From NCBI GenBank assembly GCA_033584155.1, contig CP138355.1:2861826-2925825 (forward strand): a stretch of 64,000 bases of DNA, in the 5' to 3' direction. A program made the translations under genes and the position numbers. Source of the DNA: Candidatus Electrothrix scaldis. Its GTDB lineage: Bacteria; Desulfobacterota; Desulfobulbia; Desulfobulbales; Desulfobulbaceae. The number at the start of each line of letters is the position of its first letter. The first letter of the stretch is position 1. This document shows, piece by piece, positions 50,481 to 59,218 of this stretch. Under the pieces are notes generated by a model, which saw only the letters and a program-made list of their open reading frames with translations, was not told the origin of the DNA and did not search any database.

Positions 50481-52018
50481 AGTTCCACCATTGCTACAGA
50501 GCCGCCTCGCCTGGGGTCGCCCACGCCGCTCAGGCCGGGCATAACCGCATGCACGCCACCGAAGTAGAGATCCGGGGCCTGCCAGTGATTGACCTGGACT
50601 TGCTCTTCCAGGGCCTGTAAGGCCTTAGCGCTGAAACCGGGTTCCACCTGAAGAATGTTTGCATCACCGTCCCAGTACATTCTCGGTGCCAGCACTGCAT
50701 CCGCCAGATCACGTTTGAAGTCGACCACCTGGGTCAACACCTGGGACAGAGCAGTCCTGATCCGTTTGGAACCGCCGCTACCAAAGACCAGCTTGACCTC
50801 ATCTCCGTGCAGAAGGGCAGAGGGGGACATCATAGAGCCAACCCGCTGACCCGGTGGTTCAGCATGAAATCCACCCGGATGAAGATCATCTTCTCCCATC
50901 ATATTATTGAGCATAATGCCGGTGCCCGGCACAAAATAGCCAGAGCCCTCACCGTTGGAACAGGTCATGGCAGCAATATTGCCCATGTTGTCAGCAATGG
51001 AGACATGGGTGGTGCCCCGACTGAATTGGCGAATATGGGCAACACTTGCAGTCGGTTCCTTTCCTTTGATAAAGGCTTCCAGGGCCTGAGGGGTACACAG
51101 TCCCTGTTTTCGTAACCTTTCCACCTCATGCATGACACCGAGGGTACGGAGCAGGTGCTCTGTGCTTGCCCAATTCTGCACAGGCCCGATGGCCTCGCCA
51201 GCTCTTTCCTGGAGAAATAAGGACAGTCCGATCAGCGAACCACCCATATCCGGTGCTGTGAGCAGGGTATGCCCATGATAGGGGATTCGTAGAGGTTTAC
51301 GCTCATGGACTGTATAAGCGGCAAGATCCTGGGCTGTAAGCAGGCCCTGACCATTGCGCATGTCCTGGTCAATCTGGGCAGCAAGTGTTCCCAAGTAAAA
51401 TTCCTTGCCCTTGTCTTCTGGTAACTGGAGAAGAAAATTTGCAAGCTCAGGATTAATCAGGGTCTCCCCCTCTTTGATAAGCTGACCACTGGCTTTATAG
51501 AGTACACGCCCTGTTTCACCGAGCTCCAGGATCGGACAAAGTATCTTGAGGAAATAGGCCTGGATATGATTCAGTTCATGACCCTGTGCCAGGGCAATAG
51601 CTGGTTCCACAATCTCCTGCAAGGGCATCCGGCCAAGCCGTTCGTGGATATGCAAAAGTCCCTTCAGGGTACCGGGGACAGCCACAGAGCCCAGACCGAT
51701 ATTGAATTCCTGGGTGGAACCGGCAAAGTCAACATCTATGGGATAAAAATGGGGCTCCAGCTCTTTATTTTCCAGACCGATACCAGGGGTATCAACAAAG
51801 AAATCAAAAAATATCTCCTCCTGATCCGCTGTACGGGCCAAGGCAAAGCCGCCCCCGCCCAAACTGGTCAGCATGGGTTCAGCAACAGTGCTGGCCAGGC
51901 CAGCCGCGACCACGGCATCAAAGGCATTACCGCCCGCTTCCAGAATAATGGCTGCGGCCTTGGCCACCTCTTCATGGCCTGCGGCAACAAGTGCCTTTTT
52001 GCTTTTTTTTATCTCCAT
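50477..52018 (-). CDS. Gamma-glutamyltransferase family protein, without signal peptide
   Basis: This protein is about 513 aa from ATG 52018; a TTG nine codons earlier is less likely. It has the Ntn-hydrolase layout of gamma-glutamyltransferase: AGGNAFDAVVAAGLASTVAEPMLTSLGGGGFAL near residues 25-60, the probable autocleavage Thr in RGTTHVSIADNMGN near 335, and SGYFVPGTGIMLNNMMGEDDLHPGG plus GQRVGSMMSPS later. Such enzymes cut or transfer gamma-glutamyl groups, usually from glutathione. No signal peptide is visible, so it is probably cytoplasmic, unlike the classical periplasmic enzyme. It is coupled to the YejB-like gene downstream and lies eight bases after the GCS2 ligase gene. Confidence 0.88.
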   Translation of the reverse strand: MEIKKSKKALVAAGHEEVAKAAAIILEAGGNAFDAVVAAGLASTVAEPMLTSLGGGGFALARTADQEEIFFDFFVDTPGIGLENKELEPHFYPIDVDFAGSTQEFNIGLGSVAVPGTLKGLLHIHERLGRMPLQEIVEPAIALAQGHELNHIQAYFLKILCPILELGETGRVLYKASGQLIKEGETLINPELANFLLQLPEDKGKEFYLGTLAAQIDQDMRNGQGLLTAQDLAAYTVHERKPLRIPYHGHTLLTAPDMGGSLIGLSLFLQERAGEAIGPVQNWASTEHLLRTLGVMHEVERLRKQGLCTPQALEAFIKGKEPTASVAHIRQFSRGTTHVSIADNMGNIAAMTCSNGEGSGYFVPGTGIMLNNMMGEDDLHPGGFHAEPPGQRVGSMMSPSALLHGDEVKLVFGSGGSKRIRTALSQVLTQVVDFKRDLADAVLAPRMYWDGDANILQVEPGFSAKALQALEEQVQVNHWQAPDLYFGGVHAVMPGLSGVGDPRRGGSVAMVEL

Positions 52019-52026
52019 TATTTTTT

Positions 52027-53166
52027 CTACTGTTCTTTCAGCCAATAATCATTTCGCAGGCTGGTGATCATTTTTTTGAAGTTATTCTTTTGCCCTTCAG
52101 CCAGTCGTCGTTGGCGATCAGCCCCTGTGCCAGATTCCAGGATTTTACAGAGCTCACGCACATGGGCTGTGGTCTGGAATCTTTCTGTCATGGGGAGAAT
52201 GAGCTGAAAAAGCCTGCTTGCTGCCTCCCGCATGGTCAAGTCGGTCTTGCTTAATAAACCACAGGGATCAATAAAACGTCCCTCCAGTGCATGACGGGAG
52301 GCCTGCCATTTATTACATCGTAGGATTTGCAAACTCACCGGACAGGAGGAAATATCAGCCTCTGCCAGATAGGCTGCCAAGGCCTGGATCGTAGCCGTAA
52401 GGCCCAGGATGGAGTAAAAACGACAGGGCAGGTCGCAGATACGAACTTCCACGGTGCCGAATTTCGGGCTTGGACGCACATCCCACCAGAGATCTTTGAG
52501 GCGTTCAATGGCTCGGTGCTCATACAGATGGGTGACCTCTTGGACGTAGCTCTGCCAGGTCCCAAGGTAACCGGAAATTCCTGCAATAGGCAAGGCCTCA
52601 AATAATTTGGTCCGATAGGATTGAAAACCGGTATCCCGGCCGCAGAAAAAGGGCGAGGAACAGCTCAGGGCCAAGAGGATGGGCAGATAGGGCTGAATGG
52701 TATCACAGACCTTGATCGCGGTATTCCCATCAGGGATACCCACATGGACATGCATGCCCTGGGTAATGAATTGGCGACCAACATGCTGCAGCTCATTCAT
52801 GATCCGTTGATAGCGTTCGCCTTGGCTGACAACCTGGGCCGAGGGGTCTGCAAAGGGATGGAGGCTTGTGGAATAGAGGTAGCATTTCTCGTGGCTCGCA
52901 GCATCTTCAACCAGATGAATCAGGCGGCTGAGGTCCTCCCCCACATCATTGACCGAGTCACAGACCCCGGTCTGCAGTTCGACGATTGATTGCAAAAATT
53001 CTGGAACGATTCTGTTACTCCCATCCGGGGCCAGCTCTTGCAGAATGTTGCTGACCCGTGGCACCAGGTCCAGGGTTTCGCGATCCACAAGCTGAAATTC
53101 CAGCTCCACACCAAGAGTATAGGCCTGACTGCCATGAAAAACAGGTGAAAAGGGGATCTCTTGCAT
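52027..53166 (-). CDS. GCS2-family carboxylate-amine ligase (YbdK-like)
   Basis: This 379-aa enzyme of the glutamate-cysteine ligase type 2 family joins a carboxylate (often glutamate) to an amine using ATP. It opens with YTLGVELEFQLVDRETLDLVP (the Glu-x-Glu metal site). It has ITQGMHVHVGIPDGNTAI near residue 115 and SPKFGTVEVRICDLPCRF near 230. ATG 53164-53166 with a GGAAAGG ribosome-binding site is preferred; a longer frame overlaps the M20 gene. Its product might be a gamma-glutamyl compound handled by the gamma-glutamyltransferase gene next to it. Confidence 0.88.
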   Translation of the reverse strand: MQEIPFSPVFHGSQAYTLGVELEFQLVDRETLDLVPRVSNILQELAPDGSNRIVPEFLQSIVELQTGVCDSVNDVGEDLSRLIHLVEDAASHEKCYLYSTSLHPFADPSAQVVSQGERYQRIMNELQHVGRQFITQGMHVHVGIPDGNTAIKVCDTIQPYLPILLALSCSSPFFCGRDTGFQSYRTKLFEALPIAGISGYLGTWQSYVQEVTHLYEHRAIERLKDLWWDVRPSPKFGTVEVRICDLPCRFYSILGLTATIQALAAYLAEADISSCPVSLQILRCNKWQASRHALEGRFIDPCGLLSKTDLTMREAASRLFQLILPMTERFQTTAHVRELCKILESGTGADRQRRLAEGQKNNFKKMITSLRNDYWLKEQ

Positions 53167-53183
53167 TTGTATGCCTTTCCGAT

Positions 53184-54374
53184 TTACGAATTTTGCAGGT
53201 ATTGCAAGCTTTGTACGGCAACCGTGGCCAACCATCGGCTCCCGTAGACCAGCACTTTTTCGTCAAAATCAAAGGTGCCGGAATGAGAAGGGCCGACAGT
53301 GCTCGACTCTGCATTCGGCTCTTTGGCTGCTCCGAAGCGGATCATGGTTCCGGGAATTTTTTGTTGATAAAAGGAGAAATCCTCTCCTCCAAGGCTGGGG
53401 AGGCCCTGGGAGATAACTCTGTCAGGCCCTACCACGTCTTGCGCTGCCTGCCGGGCAATGGACCAGGAAACCGGATCATTAATCACCGCAGGCAGGCCCT
53501 GCTTCAGGGTGAAGCTGATTCGGGCATTGCACATCTCTTCCAGCCCCTTGACCACACCCTGCATTCTTTTGATGATCTGGGTTCTGGTGTCAGGATGGGT
53601 GCTGCGGATAGTGCCCTCAAGTACAGCTTTGCCTGCAATGACATTATGGACTGAGCCCGCTGCAATTTTTCCCACCGTAATCACACCTGGATTGGCCGGA
53701 TTGATCATGCGTGAAACCATAGTCTGGATATTCAACACCAGACTGGCCCCCACAACCACGGCATCAATGGCCTCATGGGGCCGGGCTGCATGCCCGCCCT
53801 GGCCGGAGATCTCTATGAGAAAGGGATCTGCAAAGGAACAGATCAGTCCCTTGTCCACAGACAGACAGCCCACCGGATGGTGGGTGTCAATATGACCGCA
53901 GAAGATCATCTCCACATCCTGCAGGCAGTTGTCAGCAAGCATGGCTGAGGCGCCATTGCCGGATTCTTCAGCAGGTTGGAAAAGCAGAACCACCCGTGCG
54001 CCTATATCCTCCAGAATAGTGTTCTGGGAAAGGAGCGCAGCGGCGCCGAGGAGCATGGCCGTATGACCATCATGGCCACAGGCGTGCATGATTCCTGGTT
54101 GTTCGGAGGCGAAATCAAGCCTGGTTTCTTCAAGAACGGGCAGGGCATCCATATCTGCTCGCAGGGCAACGCAGGGGCCGGTTCCCTTGCCCAATTCAGC
54201 CCGGATACCTGTGCCACCGGCCAGCCCCGTCGTATAGGGAATCCCAAGCCGGACCAACTCTTTACCAATCAGGGCAGCTGTCTTTTTTTCCTGATAGGCA
54301 AGTTCGGGTTGGCGATGCAAGGTCCGGCGAATCTCCAGGATTCTCTGTTCCTGCGCCTTAGTTAGGGTAAACAA
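53184..54374 (-). CDS. M20 family amidohydrolase (N-acyl-amino-acid / hippurate hydrolase-like)
   Basis: This 396-aa metal-dependent hydrolase of the M20D group has ADMDALPVLEETRLDFASEQPGIMHACGHDGHTAML (metal-binding residues and Cys-Gly-His-Asp-Gly-His) near residues 75-110, QPAEESGNGA near 133, CGHIDTHHPVG near 158, and the closing LPSLGGEDFSFY near 345. It removes acyl groups from amino acids or splits small peptides. It begins two bases after the stop of the MORN gene and is followed 17 bases later by the GCS2 gene, placing it inside the same operon. Confidence 0.9.
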   Translation of the reverse strand: MFTLTKAQEQRILEIRRTLHRQPELAYQEKKTAALIGKELVRLGIPYTTGLAGGTGIRAELGKGTGPCVALRADMDALPVLEETRLDFASEQPGIMHACGHDGHTAMLLGAAALLSQNTILEDIGARVVLLFQPAEESGNGASAMLADNCLQDVEMIFCGHIDTHHPVGCLSVDKGLICSFADPFLIEISGQGGHAARPHEAIDAVVVGASLVLNIQTMVSRMINPANPGVITVGKIAAGSVHNVIAGKAVLEGTIRSTHPDTRTQIIKRMQGVVKGLEEMCNARISFTLKQGLPAVINDPVSWSIARQAAQDVVGPDRVISQGLPSLGGEDFSFYQQKIPGTMIRFGAAKEPNAESSTVGPSHSGTFDFDEKVLVYGSRWLATVAVQSLQYLQNS

Positions 54375-54376
54375 GG

Positions 54377-56497
54377 CTATTCCTGTTCAACAAGCTCATC
54401 GTTTTTAAAGGTGCCCCGGACCACCCGGCCATCAGCGTACTTGATTGTTCCTGATCCGTTTCTGCGCCCGGATTTGAACATGCCCTCGTACACTGTGCCG
54501 TCAGCAGAGGTGAGCTGCCCATGTCCATGCGGCAGATCGTTTTTAAACTCACCCTTGTATTTCTTGCCGTTTTTATACACTAATTCCCCTTGACCAGCAA
54601 AAAAGCCATCAGAGAATTCTCCCTTATAATAGCTACCGTCCGGGAAAATATATTTTCCTTTGCCCTCAAAAACCCCTTTAACAAAATCTCCCTCGTAGGA
54701 GGAGCCATCAAGATAGGTAAAGATTCCTCTGCCTTCTCGTTCACCTTTTTTAAAGCTGCCCTTGTACTGACGACCATCGGCAAAAACATAGGTCCCTTGC
54801 CCATGAAACTTGCCACCGGAGAATTCCCCTTCATAGGTCTCGCCGTCTGCCAGTTGCATGGTGCCCCAACCCTCCATCGTCCCGTCTTTGAACTCTCCCT
54901 GATAATGGGAGGAGTCAGGCAGGTCGACCTCGCGCACCCCACTGAAGGATTTCTTTTCTTTTTTTTCCTCAGGGCTGGTAAAGGAGTAGGGGATTTCGTT
55001 AATCAGGGTAATCTGCCCTTCATCTTTGGGTTCTTCTGCCTTCCTTTCTTTTTTTACCTCAACCACCTCAACCTGTTGTACTTCAGCAGGTGTGGCCTCA
55101 GCAAAATAAGGGGGAAGTTCTTCCTCGCTAATGTCAATTGCTTCAACCGGAGGCGCAGGTTCAACAGGCTTTTCTTGTTTTTTGACCTGAGCGACCTCTT
55201 TCTTGTTTTTTTTCTCGGCCACATGTTCCGCAGCCGCAGGTTGCTGAATGCGTATGCTTGTCTCCGGTGCTGGCGGAGATTTTTCCGGCTCATCAAGTAG
55301 TATTTCTTCTTCAATAGGTGCTTCGAGTGTATCAGCCGTGACAACCTCTTCTTCGACCAGACTGTCAATGATCTCTTCGTCCTCAGGTAAGGGCAGTTTT
55401 TGTTCAAGCCCCTTTTCCTGCGTGGCAAGGTTTGCTTTCCTCTTCTTGTCTTCTTGCTGGATATGGGCGGCAAGGCGTTCTGAAGCAGGTTCTTTTTTCT
55501 GCTTTTTTTCTGCAAGGACTGGAGGCGGCGTAACCTTTGCTTTGGCTCGTTTTTTCCGAGGAGGGCTGACAGGTTCATTTTTGGAGAACAAACCCTCATA
55601 CACTCTGCCATCGGCATATACCAGCTTACCAATACCGACCCGAATACCCTTATCCCACTGGCCTACGTACCGGGAACCGTCGCCGTATTTCATGGTTCCT
55701 TCGCCGTGTGGCAGGCCGTTCAGGAGGTCTCCTTTATACTGCTGCCCTTCCTGAGCCCAGTTTATCGTGCCCTGGCCGGTAATGCTGCCATCAAGAAAGG
55801 TACCGATATAGGTGCGGCCGTTTTTTTCCTTTAAGGTTCCACGTCCGTTATACAGATCGTTTTCAAAATACCCTTCATAACGGCTGCCATCGGCCATTTG
55901 CAGGATTCCGTAGCCCTGGCGGACCTTGCCCACATAACTGCCAATATAGACGGTGCCATCAGCATACCTGCGTACTCCCTTGCCATCAGGATGTCCATCA
56001 CGAAATTCACCTTCATAGCTGCTGCCATCGGCCATAATCATTTCGCCCTTCCCGTGGAGGAAGTTACTTCGGAAATCACCGACGTATTTTCTCCCGTCCG
56101 GGTAGATCAGGACACCTTTGCCATGGAATTTACCGAGTTCGAACTGTCCCTGATAGCGGCGCCCATCAGCTTCTTTGAGGAGGCCCTCTCCGTCAATAAC
56201 CCCGTTTTTAAAGGTGCCCTTATAGGAACGACCATTAAGAGTCTTGAGGATGCCGAAGCCATGAAATTTTCCCTTCACGAATTCGCCGTCATACTGCATG
56301 CCATCGGGTGTGACCAAATGTCCACGGCCCCAGAGAAAACCCTTTTTAAATTCCCCTTCGTACACCCGACCATTCGCACTTCGTAACTTTCCCACGCCAT
56401 TCTTGCAGTCCCCAGAGAGACATTTGGCATAAGAGGGCAGGGCTGTTGCGCATTGAATAACTAAAGCAGCAATCAGTATCTTGGTACTTCGCATCAA
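54377..56497 (-). CDS. Exported protein with 20 MORN repeats in two blocks
   Basis: This 706-aa protein has a signal peptide (ILIAALVIQCATALPSYA). Twelve MORN repeats of about 23 residues (roughly residues 40-315) are of the form YEGEF-x-G-x-x-x-G-x-G-x-x-x-x-x-DG. A charged, Lys/Glu/Pro-rich linker of about 200 residues follows (about 315-515), then eight more MORN repeats (about 520-700). MORN repeats form beta-hairpin rods that bind proteins or lipids. The repeats are well conserved, giving long DNA near-repeats. It heads the operon with M20, GCS2, gamma-glutamyltransferase and permease genes. A structural or envelope scaffold role is likely; it is not an enzyme by sequence. Confidence 0.85.
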   Translation of the reverse strand: MMRSTKILIAALVIQCATALPSYAKCLSGDCKNGVGKLRSANGRVYEGEFKKGFLWGRGHLVTPDGMQYDGEFVKGKFHGFGILKTLNGRSYKGTFKNGVIDGEGLLKEADGRRYQGQFELGKFHGKGVLIYPDGRKYVGDFRSNFLHGKGEMIMADGSSYEGEFRDGHPDGKGVRRYADGTVYIGSYVGKVRQGYGILQMADGSRYEGYFENDLYNGRGTLKEKNGRTYIGTFLDGSITGQGTINWAQEGQQYKGDLLNGLPHGEGTMKYGDGSRYVGQWDKGIRVGIGKLVYADGRVYEGLFSKNEPVSPPRKKRAKAKVTPPPVLAEKKQKKEPASERLAAHIQQEDKKRKANLATQEKGLEQKLPLPEDEEIIDSLVEEEVVTADTLEAPIEEEILLDEPEKSPPAPETSIRIQQPAAAEHVAEKKNKKEVAQVKKQEKPVEPAPPVEAIDISEEELPPYFAEATPAEVQQVEVVEVKKERKAEEPKDEGQITLINEIPYSFTSPEEKKEKKSFSGVREVDLPDSSHYQGEFKDGTMEGWGTMQLADGETYEGEFSGGKFHGQGTYVFADGRQYKGSFKKGEREGRGIFTYLDGSSYEGDFVKGVFEGKGKYIFPDGSYYKGEFSDGFFAGQGELVYKNGKKYKGEFKNDLPHGHGQLTSADGTVYEGMFKSGRRNGSGTIKYADGRVVRGTFKNDELVEQE

Positions 56498-56626
56498 AAC
56501 TCCCTGTGTTACCTATGTTACCTGTGTTCCTTCAGGTACAGTCTTACGTGGTTCAGGAATACTCCTGATGAAATATCGGTTCGCGGAAAAGTCCCGGAGT
56601 GTCCAAGAACATTACAACCTTTCCAC

Positions 56627-56875
56627 TTAACATTTTTTTTCAACTCTACTGATAAACTCTTGTGCTGTTTCAGGATCGCCGATTTCTTCCACTAAGGCCG
56701 TGGTCAGCTCAACGATACGGGCAGCCACAACTGGACCATTACGCTGCCATTGCTCAATATAATCACGAAGAATCATGTCAGCAGCAGGCCCTATCGCTCC
56801 AGAAAGAGCTTGCTCTATTTCCTGAAAAATTTTTTGAATTTCGCGGGGGTAATCCCCTCTGGCATAATCCGTCAT
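56627..56875 (-). CDS. Small helical protein of unknown function
   Basis: This 82-aa protein is predicted mainly alpha-helical and has no signal peptide or membrane segment (YPREIQKIFQEIEQALSGAIGPAADMILRDYIEQWQRN, then AARIVELTTALVEEIGDPETAQEFISRVEKK). The central GAIGPAADMILRDYI pattern recalls helical modules found after kinase or signalling domains, but I cannot name a family. It lies 31 bases after argJ on the same strand and may be co-transcribed with it. Confidence 0.55.
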   Translation of the reverse strand: MTDYARGDYPREIQKIFQEIEQALSGAIGPAADMILRDYIEQWQRNGPVVAARIVELTTALVEEIGDPETAQEFISRVEKKC

Positions 56876-56906
56876 CCTCTGCTCCTGTTAACAGCAAGGT
56901 TCCTGC

Positions 56907-58091
56907 TCAGGATCGATAATCTGCGTTAATATTAACATAATCGCAGGTCAGATCCGTGGTGAATACTTCCGCGCTCTCACCGCCGTCCTTCAGGTCTACG
57001 GTAACGGTAAATTGTTTTTGCTGCAAGACCTTGGAGGCCAGTTTCTCAACCTCTTTACCGCAACCGAGCCCGTTTTCCACCATGACAACGTCGTCAAAGG
57101 CTATAGAAACCTGCTCTGGTTGAAATTGGCATCCTGAACGACCAAGGGCCGCAATAATTCGTCCCCAGTTGGCATCTTCACCATAAAAGGCAGTTTTGAC
57201 CAGGGCGGAGTTGGCAATGGTCTGGGCACCGTTCATGGCCTCTTCTCTGCTCCGTGCTCCGGTGACTCGAATGGTAACCACCTTGGTGGTGCCTTCTCCG
57301 TCAGAGACGATTTGGAGGGCAAGATCCTTGAAGATCTTGTGCAGGGCATCTGTGAAGATGAGTACACTCTCCTGGTTTTCCTCGTCAATCCAGGGGTTCT
57401 CTGCTGCACCATTGGCCATAACCAGAACCGTGTCATTGGTCGAGGTATCACCGTCCACGGTAATCAGGTTAAAGGAATGCTCAACCCCGGTCTTGACCAT
57501 ATCCTGCAAGGCAGAAAAAGGGATCTGGGCATCGGTGACCACAAAGCAGAGCATGGTGGCCATGTCCGGCATGATCATCCCCGCGCCTTTGGCAATACCC
57601 AGGATATTCACCTCTACGCCGTTCACCTCCACTGTGGCTGAAGAGGTTTTGGGCACGGTATCTGTGGTCATGATGGCTTGGGATAGCTCTTCAAAGCCGT
57701 CATCATGTAATGCCTTGGCAAGCTGAGGTATCCCCTGCTCAAAGGGCTCCAGATTAAGTTGTTCCCCGATAACACCGGTGGAGGCCACCTGGACCATTTC
57801 TTCCTCAATCCCCAGTGCTGTTGCAGTCAGCCTGCTGGTATGCAAAGCTGCCTCCATGCCCTGTTCGCCGGTGCAGGCGTTGGCATTGCCGCTATTGACC
57901 AGCACAGCCTGCGCCTTGCCATGCAGCAATCGTTTTTTACCCAGGACCACAGGGGCAGCCTGGACAGTATTGCTTGTAAACATCCCGACAGTGACAGCCG
58001 GGACTTCAGAGTAAATCAGGCCGAGATCCAGCCGATTCTGATAACGAACGCCTGCCTGGACAGCAGCAGCACTAAACCCTTTGACCTTCAT
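56907..58091 (-). CDS. argJ: Bifunctional ornithine acetyltransferase / N-acetylglutamate synthase
   Basis: This 394-aa enzyme of arginine synthesis moves the acetyl group between ornithine and glutamate. The autocleavage site is clear: AKGAGMIMPDMATMLCF with the nucleophile Thr of MATML, near residue 189. The N-terminal FSAAAVQAGVRYQ and closing CDYVNINADYRS are typical. ATG 58089-58091 (MKVKGF) is preferred; an earlier start would add 44 residues without family similarity. The protein works as a self-cleaved alpha/beta dimer in the cytoplasm. Confidence 0.95.
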   Translation of the reverse strand: MKVKGFSAAAVQAGVRYQNRLDLGLIYSEVPAVTVGMFTSNTVQAAPVVLGKKRLLHGKAQAVLVNSGNANACTGEQGMEAALHTSRLTATALGIEEEMVQVASTGVIGEQLNLEPFEQGIPQLAKALHDDGFEELSQAIMTTDTVPKTSSATVEVNGVEVNILGIAKGAGMIMPDMATMLCFVVTDAQIPFSALQDMVKTGVEHSFNLITVDGDTSTNDTVLVMANGAAENPWIDEENQESVLIFTDALHKIFKDLALQIVSDGEGTTKVVTIRVTGARSREEAMNGAQTIANSALVKTAFYGEDANWGRIIAALGRSGCQFQPEQVSIAFDDVVMVENGLGCGKEVEKLASKVLQQKQFTVTVDLKDGGESAEVFTTDLTCDYVNINADYRS

Positions 58092-58314
58092 CGAATGCTT
58101 AAGTAGTTTTTTTCGGTTCATGTGCCTGAGCGGGTTGAAATCCGCCCAACTCCCTCTGTAGAGAAGGATTAGCACGATATAATAGGCTCTTGAGAGGCGG
58201 TGTTGCGCCTTTTTTTCTTCCAAGAATTCAATATAACAAACATAATATCACAGAGCGTGACCTGTGTATAGTATGTTTTCTTATCCTGATGAAGGGAAAC
58301 GCCATCAGCAGGTT

Positions 58315-59091
58315 TTACTTTATCAAGCTGCTGACCGTATTCCAGGCCTTGGCTCCCCAAGCATAAATCAGCCGTTCGGAAAGCCAGAGATTTTCCAGCG
58401 TGGGCACAAAAGAAGAAGAGGTCAGCTGATTATTGTCTTTGACGAGAAAGTCTGTAGGCGCGGGGATAGGATGCATCCCTGTGTCCTGGAAGAGCTTCAT
58501 GGCCCGTTCCATATGCGCTGCCGAAGTCACCAGGATAAAGGGCATCTCTTTGAGCATGGGTTGGAGCAGTTTGGCCTCCTCTGCGGTATCTTTAGGGTCT
58601 TTTTTAATGATGAGTTGGGATTCATTCATGCCCAGAGACTCAGCCACCCTACCTGCAACAACAGCATTGGCTTGGGAGTCCTGGTTTGCTCCGCCGCTGA
58701 GGATGAGAAAGGTCTGAGGAAGTTCCCGTTGAATGCGGATCCCCTCCACCAGACGATAGAGAGAGGTGCTACTTAATTGGTTGCTTTCCGGGATTCCTGG
58801 ATCGGTGATATTTGCATTGCCAAGCACAACCACAAAGCGAATCTGCTGTTTTTCCTTTGTAGAGATTTTTTCCACATCCAGTGGGCTGTATTTTCTCTCC
58901 ATATTGCTCAGCTGTTGCCGGGCAGGCATACCGTATCCCAGCACGAGAAAAAAGCTCAGGCTGAACAGGAGTGTAAAGGCTGTCATCTTGTACATGCGCA
59001 AGATCAGAAAGAGGAGCGCCAGGAGGAGGCAGAAGGCACCTAGGGGCAGAGGTGCGAAAATGGGGACCAGAAAACGCAAAAAATCAATCAT
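58315..59091 (-). CDS. ElyC/SanA/YdcF-family (DUF218) membrane protein
   Basis: This 258-aa protein has two or three N-terminal helices (IDFLRFLVPIFAPLPLGAFCLLLALLFLIL, MTAFTLLFSLSFFLVLGYG). The DUF218 domain follows, with FVVVLGNANIT near residue 95, FLILSGGANQDSQANAVVAGRVAESLGM near 140-170, and FILVTSAAHMERAMKLFQDTGM near 200. In E. coli ElyC helps cell-envelope precursor use and peptidoglycan synthesis; this one has the same topology. The final residues WLSERLIYAWGAKAW are also typical. It is next to argJ but separated by a 223-base gap. Confidence 0.9.
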   Translation of the reverse strand: MIDFLRFLVPIFAPLPLGAFCLLLALLFLILRMYKMTAFTLLFSLSFFLVLGYGMPARQQLSNMERKYSPLDVEKISTKEKQQIRFVVVLGNANITDPGIPESNQLSSTSLYRLVEGIRIQRELPQTFLILSGGANQDSQANAVVAGRVAESLGMNESQLIIKKDPKDTAEEAKLLQPMLKEMPFILVTSAAHMERAMKLFQDTGMHPIPAPTDFLVKDNNQLTSSSFVPTLENLWLSERLIYAWGAKAWNTVSSLIK

Positions 59092-59218
59092 ATTTTTTCA
59101 CCTGATTTTTTCTTGGAACATGTCGGTTACCGTATGTAATCCGACCTAAAAAAATTCTGTTAATTTTCGTGTCAATTTTTCTATCAGCTTTTATACCAGG
59201 ATGGTGCAGAGATTTCTC

